Shown piece after piece: positions 49,259 through 60,412 of a stretch of 64,000 nucleotides of DNA. The notes below the pieces were generated by a model. The model was not told the DNA's origin and made no database searches. It was given only the letters and a program-made list of their open reading frames with translations. A program made the position numbers and the translations under genes. This DNA comes from Sequoia sempervirens (taxonomy: Eukaryota > Streptophyta > Pinopsida > Cupressales > Cupressaceae): positions 527,883,296 to 527,947,295 of the forward strand of contig VDFB02193867.1 of NCBI GenBank assembly GCA_007258455.2, written 5' to 3'. Each line of letters opens with the position of its first letter. Positions within the stretch are counted from its first letter, which is position 1.

Positions 49259-50730
49259 ATGGTTCAAATTTTAAATAAAACGATGAAATAAAGAATAAGA
49301 ATACAAAGATTAGTATAAAATTATTTGAAAATAATTGGGGATAAAAATATTTAATCTAATAGTAGTTAACATAAATGAACTTCAATTATATAGCCAAGAA
49401 CATCAAAAAATTATAGATTGGAAAGAAAAATAATCAGACATTTATCATATTTTTATATGTATAAAGTTTAGATACCATCAAACTATTTAAACTTATAGAT
49501 TGCATAAAGCTATAAATTGAATCATTAAAACTAATTTATTAAGAATCAAATCTAATAAAGTTTGACTTCATTGCATACTTGTTATAAATATCTCACTAAT
49601 CCAACCATACATATTATATATGTTAAAAAATATATAATTGTTATGCCCATAATTTTTCACTATATCTTGACGTGGATCTCCTTCAACTAGATCAATTAAA
49701 AATTATTTGTAATGTTGGAGGAAAATGGATTTAATATCATTAGAGTTGTCATGGAACTACCTCTCTTGATCAATGATAGATATTATCCACTCTCAAGAAT
49801 GTAAATATGTTCGAGATAACTAAAAAATAATTTGTATCCCTTATATCCTTTCATCCAATGTAGCCTATCTCTTAATTGAGATCCTCTACCACAATTAAGT
49901 TAAAATCTTCTAAGTTTTATTTCAACGAAAGCAACCACTCATAGTAGAAAATTTATTAGTAAGTGCTAAAGCCAAAACAAGTTTTTTTTTCTATTTGGAT
50001 CCATATTTTTTTTCCATTCTAGATCTCTTTCTAGCCATATTCTTATTGTAAGATGATAGTAAGGTAGTGCAATAGATTTAATTGCATCATTCCACAATTG
50101 TATCCACTTACCATTTTGATGAGGTCTAGGAACATCAACCAAAGGGATATTAGGCAAGCAAGGTGATCAATTTGATTGAGGTGGGAAGTGTTGAGCTTGA
50201 AGGATAGATTATTAGGTATGAGGAATAAGAAGTTTGAAAAGTTTAAAGAATTGGGAGGTGATATGTGAGATAGGTTTAATAGAATCTACTTAAATAAGGG
50301 TGTTTTGTAGAGAGGGGACAATGGAAAGAGAAATAACTAAGTTTTAATCTATCAATACAACTAAGTTTTCCTTAGTTCACCATCTTTTTAGTTGGTCCAA
50401 GTGAACTAGTGATGAGTATAAGAATATTTTTTTTCTAAAATGGGATATAAACCCCTCATGGTATTTCTAGTTAGGATGTAGGAATTCAATTATATTTTAG
50501 AGAGTTTATGAGAACTAAACTAACTTGTATCTTGGTTTTTTCCACCATATCATATCATATTTTTTGTCTAAAACTTACAATTATGACATATTCTTATGAC
50601 ATTTAAGAGCATGACTATAGAATATTTATAGTAAAGTATTGACTAGTCAACATTATGAAAAATCATAAGAAATCTTTTAAGAAATAGCAACTGTGTCAAG
50701 GAAAAAGATGTGGACATTTACAAGAACCTT
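49259..50730. other. Gene-free AT-rich stretch
   Basis: No coding region, boundary or repeat is supported. Confidence 0.5.
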
Positions 50731-51428
50731 TTTTTTTAAGAAAAAGTGGGAGACCACTTATAATTTTATTTATATATAATATTTTACATATAGTTGGTTC
50801 AAGCAGACATACTGGTGAGAAAGAACCTGCAAGAAAACCCCCAGTTGTAGTCCAAGTAACAAATTTTACAAAATATCAAAAAGACTAGTGAGGTCCTAGT
50901 ACAAATGACCAATTTTCTAATTATACAGGTTACAAAAGCACATTGGTTGAATACATCAGTACGAAATCATCAATCTCCTCCATGGAAATGGCAGATCTAT
51001 ATCTGTTTAGAACTTGGTAGAGATGCACGAAGAAGTGTCATGCATTGTGGATAATAACATGCCTTGGAATATGAGAACATAGGTCTCTTCTTATGAAACA
51101 AAACCTTCTTTCAATAATTAACATTAGAAATTAATACAGTTTGGCGAGCATATTGTATAATCACACTAGAAACCAACAATGGAAGATTGAGAGTCTCAAA
51201 TAAGAATTCCACCAAGTATAGATAACATTCATACTAGAAGCCAACAACAAAAGACCGAATTTCATAAATAAAGTTCATGTGTTATATATCATGCCTTTGA
51301 GGGGTCCACAAGTACCATGAGCCTTTTGAAATCCTTCTCCATCTAAATGCATCCATTCCAAGACCATTGGGAGGTGGGTATACAATATGAACCAAGTATT
51401 AATTTCTAATGTTAATTATTGAAAGAAG
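50731..51428 (-). repeat. LINE-tail-like sequence and 33-bp perfect inverted repeat
   Basis: Read on the minus strand, the end at 50,731-50,760 is GGTCTCCCACTTTTTCTT followed by an A-run, which resembles a plant LINE 3' end. No RT is readable upstream, so this is tentative. Separately, 51,105-51,137 (CTTCTTTCAATAATTAACAT...) is perfectly repeated as its reverse complement at 51,396-51,428, with 258 bp between. The loop contains two direct copies of ACTAGAAxCCAACAA. Confidence 0.45.
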
Positions 51429-51452
51429 ATGAAGGTCCTTATTTACCCTTAA

Positions 51453-52420
51453 ATGACATTTAAATTGGATATTTTAATGTTCAATATAATGAAATGTTTA
51501 AAAAATGAAAGTGACAATAATATTGAAAATAAAAATGTTGAACATGAATGTGAAAATATTGTAAAATTTGATGGAACACCTATTGATAAGAGTAGCATCA
51601 TAGAAGAAGAAGAAGAAGAAGAAATACATCAACAATTTCTTGACTAATGTGGATATGAACCCTATGACATTGAAATTGCACTCAATAATTGACTTGTTGA
51701 TAACAATGATTAAATTGATAGCTCACATGAACCAATGAAACTCAATGTGTCTCCAAATTACATAAGAAGAGAGAACCTTTGTGAAGAAGAAAAAGAAATT
51801 CAAAATCCATCTTTTTGTAATGAGTTTGTTAAAATTTAAAAACATTCAAGAACCCCAAAATGGTTTGAAATTGATGAGCATAATAGAAATTCTTGAAGGA
51901 AGAGGTCATCACAAACCATTCGGTTGTGGGCTTCAAAAATTTCAATGAATGGTTTTCCAATAAGACATTAACCAAAAAATTCCAATTTTTTATACAATTA
52001 CTAAAGATGTACAAAATGAGACCTTTACTAAATAAATTTCAAAGATTCATGTAAACAAAAAGTTTGATCGAAATAATATTGTTGTTAAAGTTTTTTTTAA
52101 TGCATTCAATTCTATTGTAAATAATAGTAAGGAAAAAGATAAAAGAGTTGCTCATAGAGTAATAACATCATTAGTAAGAAATTAAAAAAATAAAAAGGCT
52201 CAATTATTAAGGTAAACTTGTTTTGAATTATGCCTAAATCATAAAACATTATCAAAAGTACTATCAATAAGATCATGATTAGAAAGTCCTATTGAAAATC
52301 ATACTTGGGCTTTTAGCAGTAGGCTTCCATGAGTCGATAAGAAGCTAATTAATAGCAGAAAGGATGAAATTCAACAATTTTGGCACTCTTAACTCTAGAT
52401 TTACATATGAGGTTGGAAAC
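51453..52420 (+). pseudogene. Decayed acidic reading frame, family unknown
   Basis: The plus-strand frame from 51,453 reads MTFKLDILMFNIMKCLKNES, an acidic run (IIEEEEEEEIHQQFLD), then past stops CGYEPYDIEIALNN, YIRRENLCEEEKEIQNPSF and FEIDEHNRNS. The rest is fragmentary. No known domain is seen. It lies inside the giant element and could be cargo or another relic. Confidence 0.35.
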
Positions 52421-53649
52421 AACATTACTCTACCTAGGCCATGATTCTGTTATGAGTACGAAGAGTTTATGATAGAAATACATCCATTATTGTTGAGATA
52501 AAAGTAGGTTAAATATATTTTTTTCTTAAAAATTCACTTTTATATAAATGTAGGTGTTTTGGAGAACAAAGCTATAGTATGAATAAGTGATTGACATCAA
52601 TGGCTATAAATTTCAAGGTGGGTACATTCAATATAATTCATAAGGTGTTATACTATTAAATGCTTTCACTGTTTAGTTAGTTTTAATCAATGTTGTACAT
52701 GATTTATTAAACATTTTTTTAATATTTAAATGTAGGTGTTTTGGGGAGTAGCAGTGATAGATCTAGCTCATTGAGAAAGGATATAGGTAGAGAGGAGGAG
52801 TGACCTTGACAAGGATTGAGACATGGATCACCTCAGGGTGGTAGATATGAGTGGAACATATCCATAGAGAAGGATAGGATAAGAGGATAGATATAGGAGA
52901 CAAATACCTTAGGGGCACCTTTTTAGTTGTGTGTATGCTCTATAGAGTGGATTTACTCATGAGTGCTTTGATGTATTTGAAGACACATTTGTATGAGAAC
53001 ATATATAATATGATATGGGAACTATTAGTTATGTTGATGATGGGTGTGATATTTTATGTGTATGTTGATGATGTGCATGATATATAGTTATATTTCTTGT
53101 ATTTGGATGCTCATAGGTATGGATGTTCATGAATCTTACATGTGTATGTCTAACGGTGGCATGTGGAAGGATAAATATGGCTATTGAAAACTTTACCATT
53201 ATCTTGACAACTAATTATGGCTATATGATTATCTTATTGTAATGAACCTAAGTTAATTCGATAGATATTAGTGAAGTTGAATTAGGAAGCATGGATTGTG
53301 ATTTATTATACACATTTTATGTTTAAAAATATGGGTCTAATTTTTGCGATATTGAAAGTCAGTTAAATTTCTTCAATAGTATATCCAAGGTATAGGGATA
53401 TATTAGTGGTAGGAGTAGTGTAGGATAAAAAGGAGAATATATAAAGAGGGAAAGGTCTAGAAAGGTAATGACATGGTAATGGGAGGAGAAGTTACACTAT
53501 ATGGTTAGATTTTCATAGGATAAGGAGGAATGGTATGAAGAACATATATGTATAGGATAGTGCTAGTAGTAACAATGGTGTGAACATATATAAAAGGATG
53601 GGAGATAAGAAAAATACTAGTGGAGAGAAAGGCGGTAGGACATGGGTGG

Positions 53650-53970
53650 TGGATCCCATGGAAGTGGTAACTATAGTATGATAGGAGGAATCATTATAAG
53701 AGGATGAAGGGTAGATGGATGCATAGAGGGTACAAAATTATTAAAATCCATTAGAGTGGTAATATTATGAATAGTATTAATTCCCTAAGGATAGCCACCT
53801 AATACATTATATAAATTACTAGCCAATGAGTGAGGATATTTAGGGTGGAGAGGTGCATCAATACGTAATTATCAATTTAGGAAAATATCTTGTTTAGCAA
53901 CATATGTATCTAAATCATAGTCTTGATCATTATTTTTCATCTTCTTTAATGTGGCTCTTTATATGGTTGT
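53650..53970 (-). repeat. Second copy of the dispersed repeat seen at 18.4 kb
   Basis: Collinear with 18,380-18,720 (ATGGAAGTGGTAACTA shared exactly, then AGTGAGGATA and ACATATG-TC/GC-ATC blocks). On the minus strand it reads DLDTYVAKQDIF, YPHSLASNLYNVLGGYP, ITTLMDFNNFV through stops. Confidence 0.6.
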
Positions 53971-55240
53971 CATTAGCTATTATATCAAAAAATGATTCAA
54001 TCGTCATTTTATTTGCTAGCCATATTAGAGTTAAGATGAAAACTCCATAAAACAAGATTTTAAAGGATATTAATTTAACTAGATAAAAGATCAAGGAAAA
54101 CACTCTCTTGAACATGCAATATACCCCAATTGCTTAGACAATGCATATTTCCTAATAATGTGTGCAACTAAAAACTAATAACATGTAATGGATGGATGTA
54201 GGTGATAATAACTAAATAATCCTAATTGAACTAGGGTTGTCCCTTTTATATATTTAAGAAGTTGTAAGAGCATTGTATGAAATTGTAAGATGGGAATTAC
54301 TTATTAAATGATATATGACACATAAGAGAATAAAAAAGGGGGGTTACACTAGAATATTGATTAGAATTATGAAAATCATCAAGATCATCTTAAATAATGG
54401 GTTTGAATATGTCAAGAATGGAGTGTAGGTTAGGAGGAGGAAGATTTGAATTTTTTTGACAAGATGTAAAAAATTTGCTAAATACATCCTATAAACCAAG
54501 TCAAGGAATATGGTGTTGGAATTTGTGTCAAATTTGGTGCCATTTTTAGGTCATTATTTTGGCTCATGGCTTTGGTAAACCACACTTGGTTTATGGTTTA
54601 AATTTTTCCTATTTATGGGTGCTTGAGATGGAGAAAGCATAATGATTTTATAGGTATCATCATGCTACTAGAAATTACTCCATATGAATCACATGTTGAT
54701 GATACTACTATAAGGGTATGCACATGAATATTTTATTGTAAATGATATTATTATCAAATAATATAATTGGTTCATGTTTTTGGTTGTGGGATTTTTCTTC
54801 CAAGAGGATTTTCCCATGTACATAATTATGTTACAAACTTATAATTTATACATTTTTCTTATAACTAAAATTAAATCTATTTTACATATTTATCTCTTGA
54901 TAGGTTAATATGGGAAGTGTTTCCACACCTCAAATTCTTTTTAAAATACTATCCAAGTCTTAATCAGTTTACATCCTCTATCTTATTGTGCAATACCTAC
55001 AGGTACCACCAAAAATGTGTAGAGATGGACATTTTTAATGTTACAAATGATACAATTTGTGGTTCTATTTGAACTTCATAACTTTATATTGTTTGTTTCC
55101 ATATGCTATTAAGTTCTTATATATGTTTCACTTGGTCTTTCCATTTAGGAGCGGGCTATCCATAGCTTTGATTGCTGAAATGGAAAGGCATATTTCATTT
55201 GCACATAGGACATAAAAATGTATGCAAAATGGGGAAGCAA

Positions 55241-55320
55241 ATCCAATTTGAATTCAACAAATTTGAAAACGCTTTAAAAAATTTCAAACAAATCCAATTT
55301 GAATTCAACAAATTTGAAAA
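55241..55320. repeat. 31-bp direct repeat
   Basis: AAATCCAATTTGAATTCAAC followed by AAATTTGAAAA occurs twice, starting at about 55,240 and 55,290, with a 20-bp spacer. Confidence 0.9.
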
Positions 55321-55593
55321 AAATTGCATCTAGGGTTTCAAAATTTAACAAATAAATGCATTTTGAACTATAAAAAATTTGAATTTCAAATACCTCACAC
55401 TCGAAATACAAGTCGGGTTGATGAAGTTTGGAGAGACAAAGTGGAGTTTGTGTTCGCCGGAAAGAACAAGTCAGTTTGCTCGCCATCATAGTCTCGATTC
55501 GCCGCACACACTAGGAAAGCAACTAGTAAATTGACAAAGTGAAAATGACAGTCGAAATGTGATTTTTTTTGTTTTTAGTCATATTTAAGGGGG

Positions 55594-55668
55594 TTCGGTC
55601 GAACCCAGGTTTGACCGAACCCATTTAAATATTATCATTTTTATTTAGCGTTTAGTGGTTCGGTCGAA
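55594..55668. repeat. Right subterminal cluster of TTCGGTCGAA decamers
   Basis: TTCGGTCGAA at 55,594 and 55,659, with TTTGACCGAA (one mismatch to the reverse complement) at 55,610. Lies 50-154 bp inside the right end of the giant element. The order forward-reverse-forward resembles the left cluster. Confidence 0.8.
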
Positions 55669-55717
55669 CCCCTTGAGTTTGGGGAAAAGGAAAAAATCAA
55701 AATTTCCTTCCTCATGT

Positions 55718-55747
55718 AAATTGTAAACCACTATTCTAAAGCCACCC
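55718..55747 (-). repeat. Right terminal inverted repeat of the giant element
   Basis: Read on the minus strand: GGGTG, GCTTTAG, AATAGTGGTTTACAATTT. Pairs with 24,789-24,818. The flanking ATGT is at 55,748-55,751. Confidence 0.9.
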
Positions 55748-55751
55748 ATGT

Positions 55752-57660
55752 CAAGAAAAGGACGTTGGTTGTCGAACTCAACTTCTTTGGTTTTGTATGC
55801 AATCAACAAGGCTATTTAAGTGGGAGTGAAAAAGGTTAAGTTGGTCAAGGTTGTGAGGCCAACACACATTGGTGTCATCTACATAGTCTTTCCACCAATG
55901 AGGATTAAGAGGGAACGAATTGAGAGCTGCCTCCTCAAAATATTCCATGTAAAGGTTGGCTATGATAGGAGATAAGGGGGAGCCCACGGAAACTCCGTCA
56001 ATTTGTTCATAAATCACATTTTGGAAAGAAAAGAAAGTGGAGTGAAGGAAAAGGTCAACAAGAGAATTAATTTCAAGATTTGTTTTACGTTTGACCAACT
56101 CCACAGCATCACCAATAGGGACCATGGTGAACAAGGAGACAACATCGAAGCTGACAAGGATTTTATTGCTCTCAACCTTTTTTTCTTGAATGAAATTGAT
56201 GAAATGGTTGGATTCTTTTATAAAGGAGTTGGTGTTTCCAACAAGAGGAGAGATCAACTTGGCAAGGAAAGAGGCTAAATTATAGGTGGGGGAATGGGAG
56301 GTGTCAACAATTGGTCTAAAGGGAATTCTAGGTTTGTGAATTTTAGGGGCACCATAAATATGTAGGGTGAATTCTTTGTGAGGGATGAGAGGCTTTTTGG
56401 TGGAGTCATAAAGGAAGAAAGAGATGGAAAGCTTGACTTTTCTGAAAAATTTTGGAAATTGGGTTGCTCGAGAGGGTTTTGTAGCTACCACTATTGAGGT
56501 GTTCAGTCATTTTGGAGACATAAACATGCTTTTCAAGGATGACCACCACATTCCCTTTGTCAGCCTTAGTGATGATGATGTTATCATTTCTAGCAAGCTT
56601 GTTGAAGGCCAAGAATTAATTTTTGGGGACATTGTGCTTAAGGGGTTTAGCAAGTCTTATTGCCACAACACAACTTTACTTGATTTCATCGGAAATTGGG
56701 CTAGGATTACTTTTTCAATTTCTATGAGAAAGTCAATTTTGGGGATGGAAAGAGGAGTAAAGGAAAAATTTAGACCGCGCTTCAAAAAATTTGAGGCCAA
56801 GGGATCAATAAGAAGCTTGGAAAGGTTGACAACAAGCTTGGATTCCCAATCAACAATGTAGTTGCATGCATTGAGGTTGGATTGGAGGGAACTAGAGGTT
56901 GACTTTAGGTTTGAAAAGAAAGGAATTGAGTTAGAGAGGTCATTATATGATTGAAGGTTGACAAACGAGGTACAAGAGTGGGTTGGAGGGCACGCCGAAG
57001 CAATTTTAGTCATTGAAAACTAAGGTGACTGCTTGAGAGAGGAGGGAGTAGAAACCACACGGCAAGAGGGGAGGAACATTGGCGGTTAGGAGTGTTGGAG
57101 GAGGAGGTGATGAGGTGATTGATCAATTTTTCATGACATGAGGAAGAAGGAAAGACAAGCTCATTGGATGTCTCAGGGCTCAAGGAGGTGGGGCAAGTAG
57201 ATGGCATGTGAGAACAAGCAACAAAAGAAGAAAGAGAGTTGTAACAAGTAACATTGTCATTAGTGCATGAAATGTTAGAGACAATGGTAACAATAGACTC
57301 ACCTTGAGCGACCGATGAGCAGGAGCTTGTAGATTCCAAATTCTTCAGCTTGGGCGATGGAAAAGAATTCTCGAGCTTGAGTGCCTAGTAGTCATCCAAA
57401 GATGCGGGTGAAGAGTTGTTGCAGGTAAGTGAGTGCTTGTTGCAGTGAATCAAGCGCATAGACAAGGGCAGAAAAAACTCCAAGATTGAGTGTGAACATC
57501 CAAAGAGTTCCAGATTGGGCACTGCTGGAGGAGACTTGTAAGTCTCATTGATCTGTACAACTGCATGAGAACCATCATGCTCTGTAACCGAGTTAGTTGT
57601 ATGGTGGGTCAATCCAAAGGGGGAGGAGCAATGATTGTAAGAAACAAGCTTGACAAGCAA
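55752..57660 (-). pseudogene. Penelope-like element, 5' half (N-terminus and reverse transcriptase)
   Basis: The minus strand from 57,660 first gives a Ser/Thr-rich N-terminal part, then LLIDPLASNFLKRGLNFSF, IIITKADKGNVVVILEKHVY, and the RT: HIYGAPKIHKPRIPFRPIVD, ILVSFDVVSLFTMVPIGDAV, VSVGSPLSPIIANLYMEYFE, WKDYVDDTNVCW, ending EVEFDNQRPFLD. The ADKGxxVVI, GxPKIHKP, SFDVxSLFTxVP and YVDD motifs define Penelope-like RT. Three or more stops/shifts (about 57,385, 57,010, 56,655, 55,780) kill it. The GSPLSP motif reads VGSP where most PLEs have MGSP. It is cut at PFLD by the giant element; the other half is at 24,030-24,784. Confidence 0.9.
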
Positions 57661-58500
57661 AGAAGGAATATCTTTTGATGAATTTGCAAGTGCCTATATT
57701 TCAGAGCATATTGGTTATGGCAATGTGTTGGGATTTGTCACTGTATACTTACTAAACACAATCAAGATTGAAAACCCCATTATAAAATCCTCCCTTGAGA
57801 TGTCTAAAAGCTTCATTCCTCAGTTGAACAACGAAAATTCAATCTCTCCTCAAACAAGAGAGGCCAAATCTGGCCACTCTACTAAGCTAATCGTAATGAC
57901 ATTGCTTCTCCCCCTGCTTGGTATACTAATCGGGTACATTTTGGGGAGTGGGGAGAAAGCATTAACACTGGGTGTCACGAGGCTATCTTTTGCAACACTT
58001 TTCCAACCTCACACGACATCACTTTTAGCCTACTTGAGCTAATCCAAAAGATGCCAACTCTTTCCAACCAATTTGGATTATGCCTTTGAATGTAGCCAAG
58101 ACCTTTCTTTCTTACACATTGAAATGGTAATCATGACTCGAGTGCAAGGGTGTGTACTAAACCGAAGGTAATCATGAATCCTTTACTAGGGTTGGCACTG
58201 GATTCAAATATTGAGGAAAATAACAAGCTTCTTTTATTGGTAAAAAAGGCCTCAGGCCCAATTACAATAAAGATGGCATTGGAGCCAACTTGATATTAAA
58301 CAACGAGTAGGACTCACTAGAACAACTACCCCTGGAAACACGGATACTCTCTACGATGCTAGTGATCCCTTCACATAACCTTTGTCCCCTAAACTAACTG
58401 ACTAGCTCTTGTTGTTCTGAATGTTGATGATTCTGGATGTTGATGATGTTGTTGATCTTCAAGTAGGTGCATCGTGTTCTCCCAATTGAGCTACACGATG
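57661..58500. other. Stretch between the PLE and the third gypsy element
   Basis: A 130-codon open frame on the plus strand (57,650-58,042) has one hydrophobic segment (LIVMTLLLPLLGILIGYILG) that could span a membrane, but no family is recognised and there is no supporting context. Near 58,220-58,265 the minus strand reads TTGGGCCTGAGGCCTTTTTT followed by ACCAATAAAA, a plant LINE 3'-tail look-alike. Nothing firm. Confidence 0.35.
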
Positions 58501-59319
58501 GCTTACCCTGTCCATAGCCTAGGCCTCACTTCTTGAGACTAGGCAGACCTCAACACGGTGCTTTTCTTTGCACATTTTGGAACTCTCTGCAATGAGAGCA
58601 TTCACTACAGTATGGACCTTCACTTTGAGGGATTGAATATGATTTTGATTGTAGTGTAGTGTTTCAACTACTTTGAGGATGTATGCTACCCTATATAAGC
58701 TATTAGTATGAATTCTAGACATCGGTAGGATGACATGTAGATTCAGGATAATCCCCCAATGTCTGATTTTTGTCAAATGGCCTACAATGTTGATCTGCCT
58801 GGTGGCAACCCTGCACTTGGGAAGTGTTTCCAACCTTAGAGCTCACTGAGTTTGCAACCTCGGATGAGTCCTACTGGACTACATCCACACTTGAGTGTTT
58901 GGGTTCGATATAGATAGCTGAGGTATCTGACATCCACACTAGGGTGTTTGACTTGGTGCACATGCAAGTCTGGTCTGGTGCAACTTACGAAACTAGGTTT
59001 CGGCTCCTGAGTCTCTGATGGACTCCTTAACATTGGATGTCACTTAATTTGGCTCATGGGTCGACTTGCCAACAAGTTCACTTTTTGGAACAAGGGTGTG
59101 AGTCCTTGGTTGGAACTGCACATGGACGTGAGGAGACTGGAGCTCGTGCTTCACTTGGGTGAACAATCATTCCCCTTACATTCTCCTCCACTTAAAGATG
59201 GGCAACCTCCCCAATCACTGCACACTCGTCCCTTGTTGAACATGTGCGAAGAATGTGCCCAACTTTTTTGAGGCTAATCTGATGTTTGCTTGAGAGTCAT
59301 TTTCCAAGAACTCCAAGAC

Positions 59320-59598
59320 TTTGTCTTCGAACTTCCACCCAAAATAATGATGTTAATTTGGGATCCCAATCACTAATGATGCTAAGTGGGACTCCCTAGT
59401 GCTTGACCACATTCTGGTAGAAGTGATCGGCGACATCCTCCACTCTACATGGTGCTTTGCATGGAATGAAAATTCCATATTTAGAGAATCTGTTGACTAC
59501 AACCATGATGCTTGTGTAGTCGTCAACGTTGAGAAGGTTAGTAATGAAGTCCATTGACACGCTGGCCCAAGGTTGCAGCAGAACCAGTACGGGTTGGA
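59320..59598 (-). pseudogene. Integrase core of the third gypsy element
   Basis: LLQPWASVSMDFITNL (first catalytic Asp), YTSIMVVVNRFSKYGIFIPC, VADHFYQNVVKHWGVPLSII then SDWDPKLTSLFW, where SDRD is SDWD with the catalytic Asp kept. The third catalytic residue lies in the unreadable part below 59,320. Confidence 0.8.
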
Positions 59599-59603
59599 GC
59601 AAG

Positions 59604-60407
59604 GATATGTGCAGGATCATGATGGGCTAAAAAGTGGCAATATGTAAGTGATATGATGGCCCATGTAGCTGACGACCTTTTTTTAATCCAAAATTGATGA
59701 AACGAAAAGGGTTTTTAAAGGATATTCACAACTTTCCACCAATATAAATTATGTTTTACTTTGAATTTAATAAATAATTATTATGAATTTTCTATTTGAA
59801 TTATGACTAAATTCCTAATTGATAGGATGATTGAAAAAACACCTATAGCTTTCAAATGGTATCACATTTTTTGAATCTAAAACATGCATCACATTCTATT
59901 CTTTGCATACTATAGGATTAAAAAAAGAAAATTTTAATTTCATGAAGTTTTGACCAAGTTAAGGTGGTCAGACATACAATTTTTTATATTTTTTAAAAGT
60001 TGTAAAAAAATCATAATTAATTATTTACTTGGAAAAAAACTTACAAAAGAATATGCATCACATTGGGACATGAGTCCTCTACTTATATCTAAAATCTTAT
60101 AAATATTTTTATCATTTTATTGTGGTTAGGGTAGTCAGACACACACCTACTTCTTATTTTTTCCCTAAAATTTAAGTACTGCTGCATTGAAATTTCAAAT
60201 TTTCACCAAATAGATTTTTTTTAATTTTTAAATAAACCTAGTAGTTTAGAAACTACATTCAATTTTCTACAAATTCTATTCTTACATATTTTTGAAATAA
60301 TATAGATAACTTATTCAATTTTTTATGTCAAGTTTCCTAAGTCTGATTTTTCTGAATTTTTTGCCACTTAAGGGCCTATTTTTTCCATGATGATCTTGCA
60401 CATACCC
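59604..60407. mobile_element. 804-bp MITE-like TIR element inside the integrase
   Basis: The left end begins GATATGTGCAGGATCATGATGG; the right end read inward on the minus strand begins GGGTATGTGCAAGATCATC, an inverted repeat of about 22 bp with few mismatches that extends, after a small gap, to AAGTGGCAA on both sides. The flanking GCAAG is repeated at 59,599-59,603 and 60,408-60,412 (5 bp). The interior is AT-rich and non-coding, with two copies of GGT(G/A)GTCAGACA. It separates integrase residues PGGL and LLQP that are adjacent in the family. Non-autonomous DNA transposon; class not settled. Confidence 0.75.
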
Positions 60408-60412
60408 GCAAG

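Larger units (their letters stand above)
24789..55747 (-). mobile_element. Giant TIR DNA transposon (30,959 bp, or about 17.2 kb without the nested retrotransposon)
   Basis: Seen: 30-bp terminal inverted repeats (24,789-24,818 and 55,718-55,747), a perfect 4-bp flanking duplication, insertion into a codon boundary of a PLE whose frame is continuous once the segment is removed, and subterminal decamer clusters at both ends. Inside are a spliced minus-strand gene with an RNase-H-like signature (28,052-45,913), a second unknown minus-strand frame (47,147-48,469), a telomere-like minisatellite, a Tat LTR retrotransposon and a Cassandra-like element. Known: a 4-bp duplication occurs in superfamilies such as Sola; termini starting GGGTG do not settle the class. 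Inferred: the RNase-H-like gene is the transposase. Later insertions have enlarged it. Confidence 0.85.

Noticed and set aside
57650..58042. 130-codon membrane-protein-like frame
   Set aside because: One hydrophobic stretch only, no family, no promoter or homologous copy; listed only in the stretch description.
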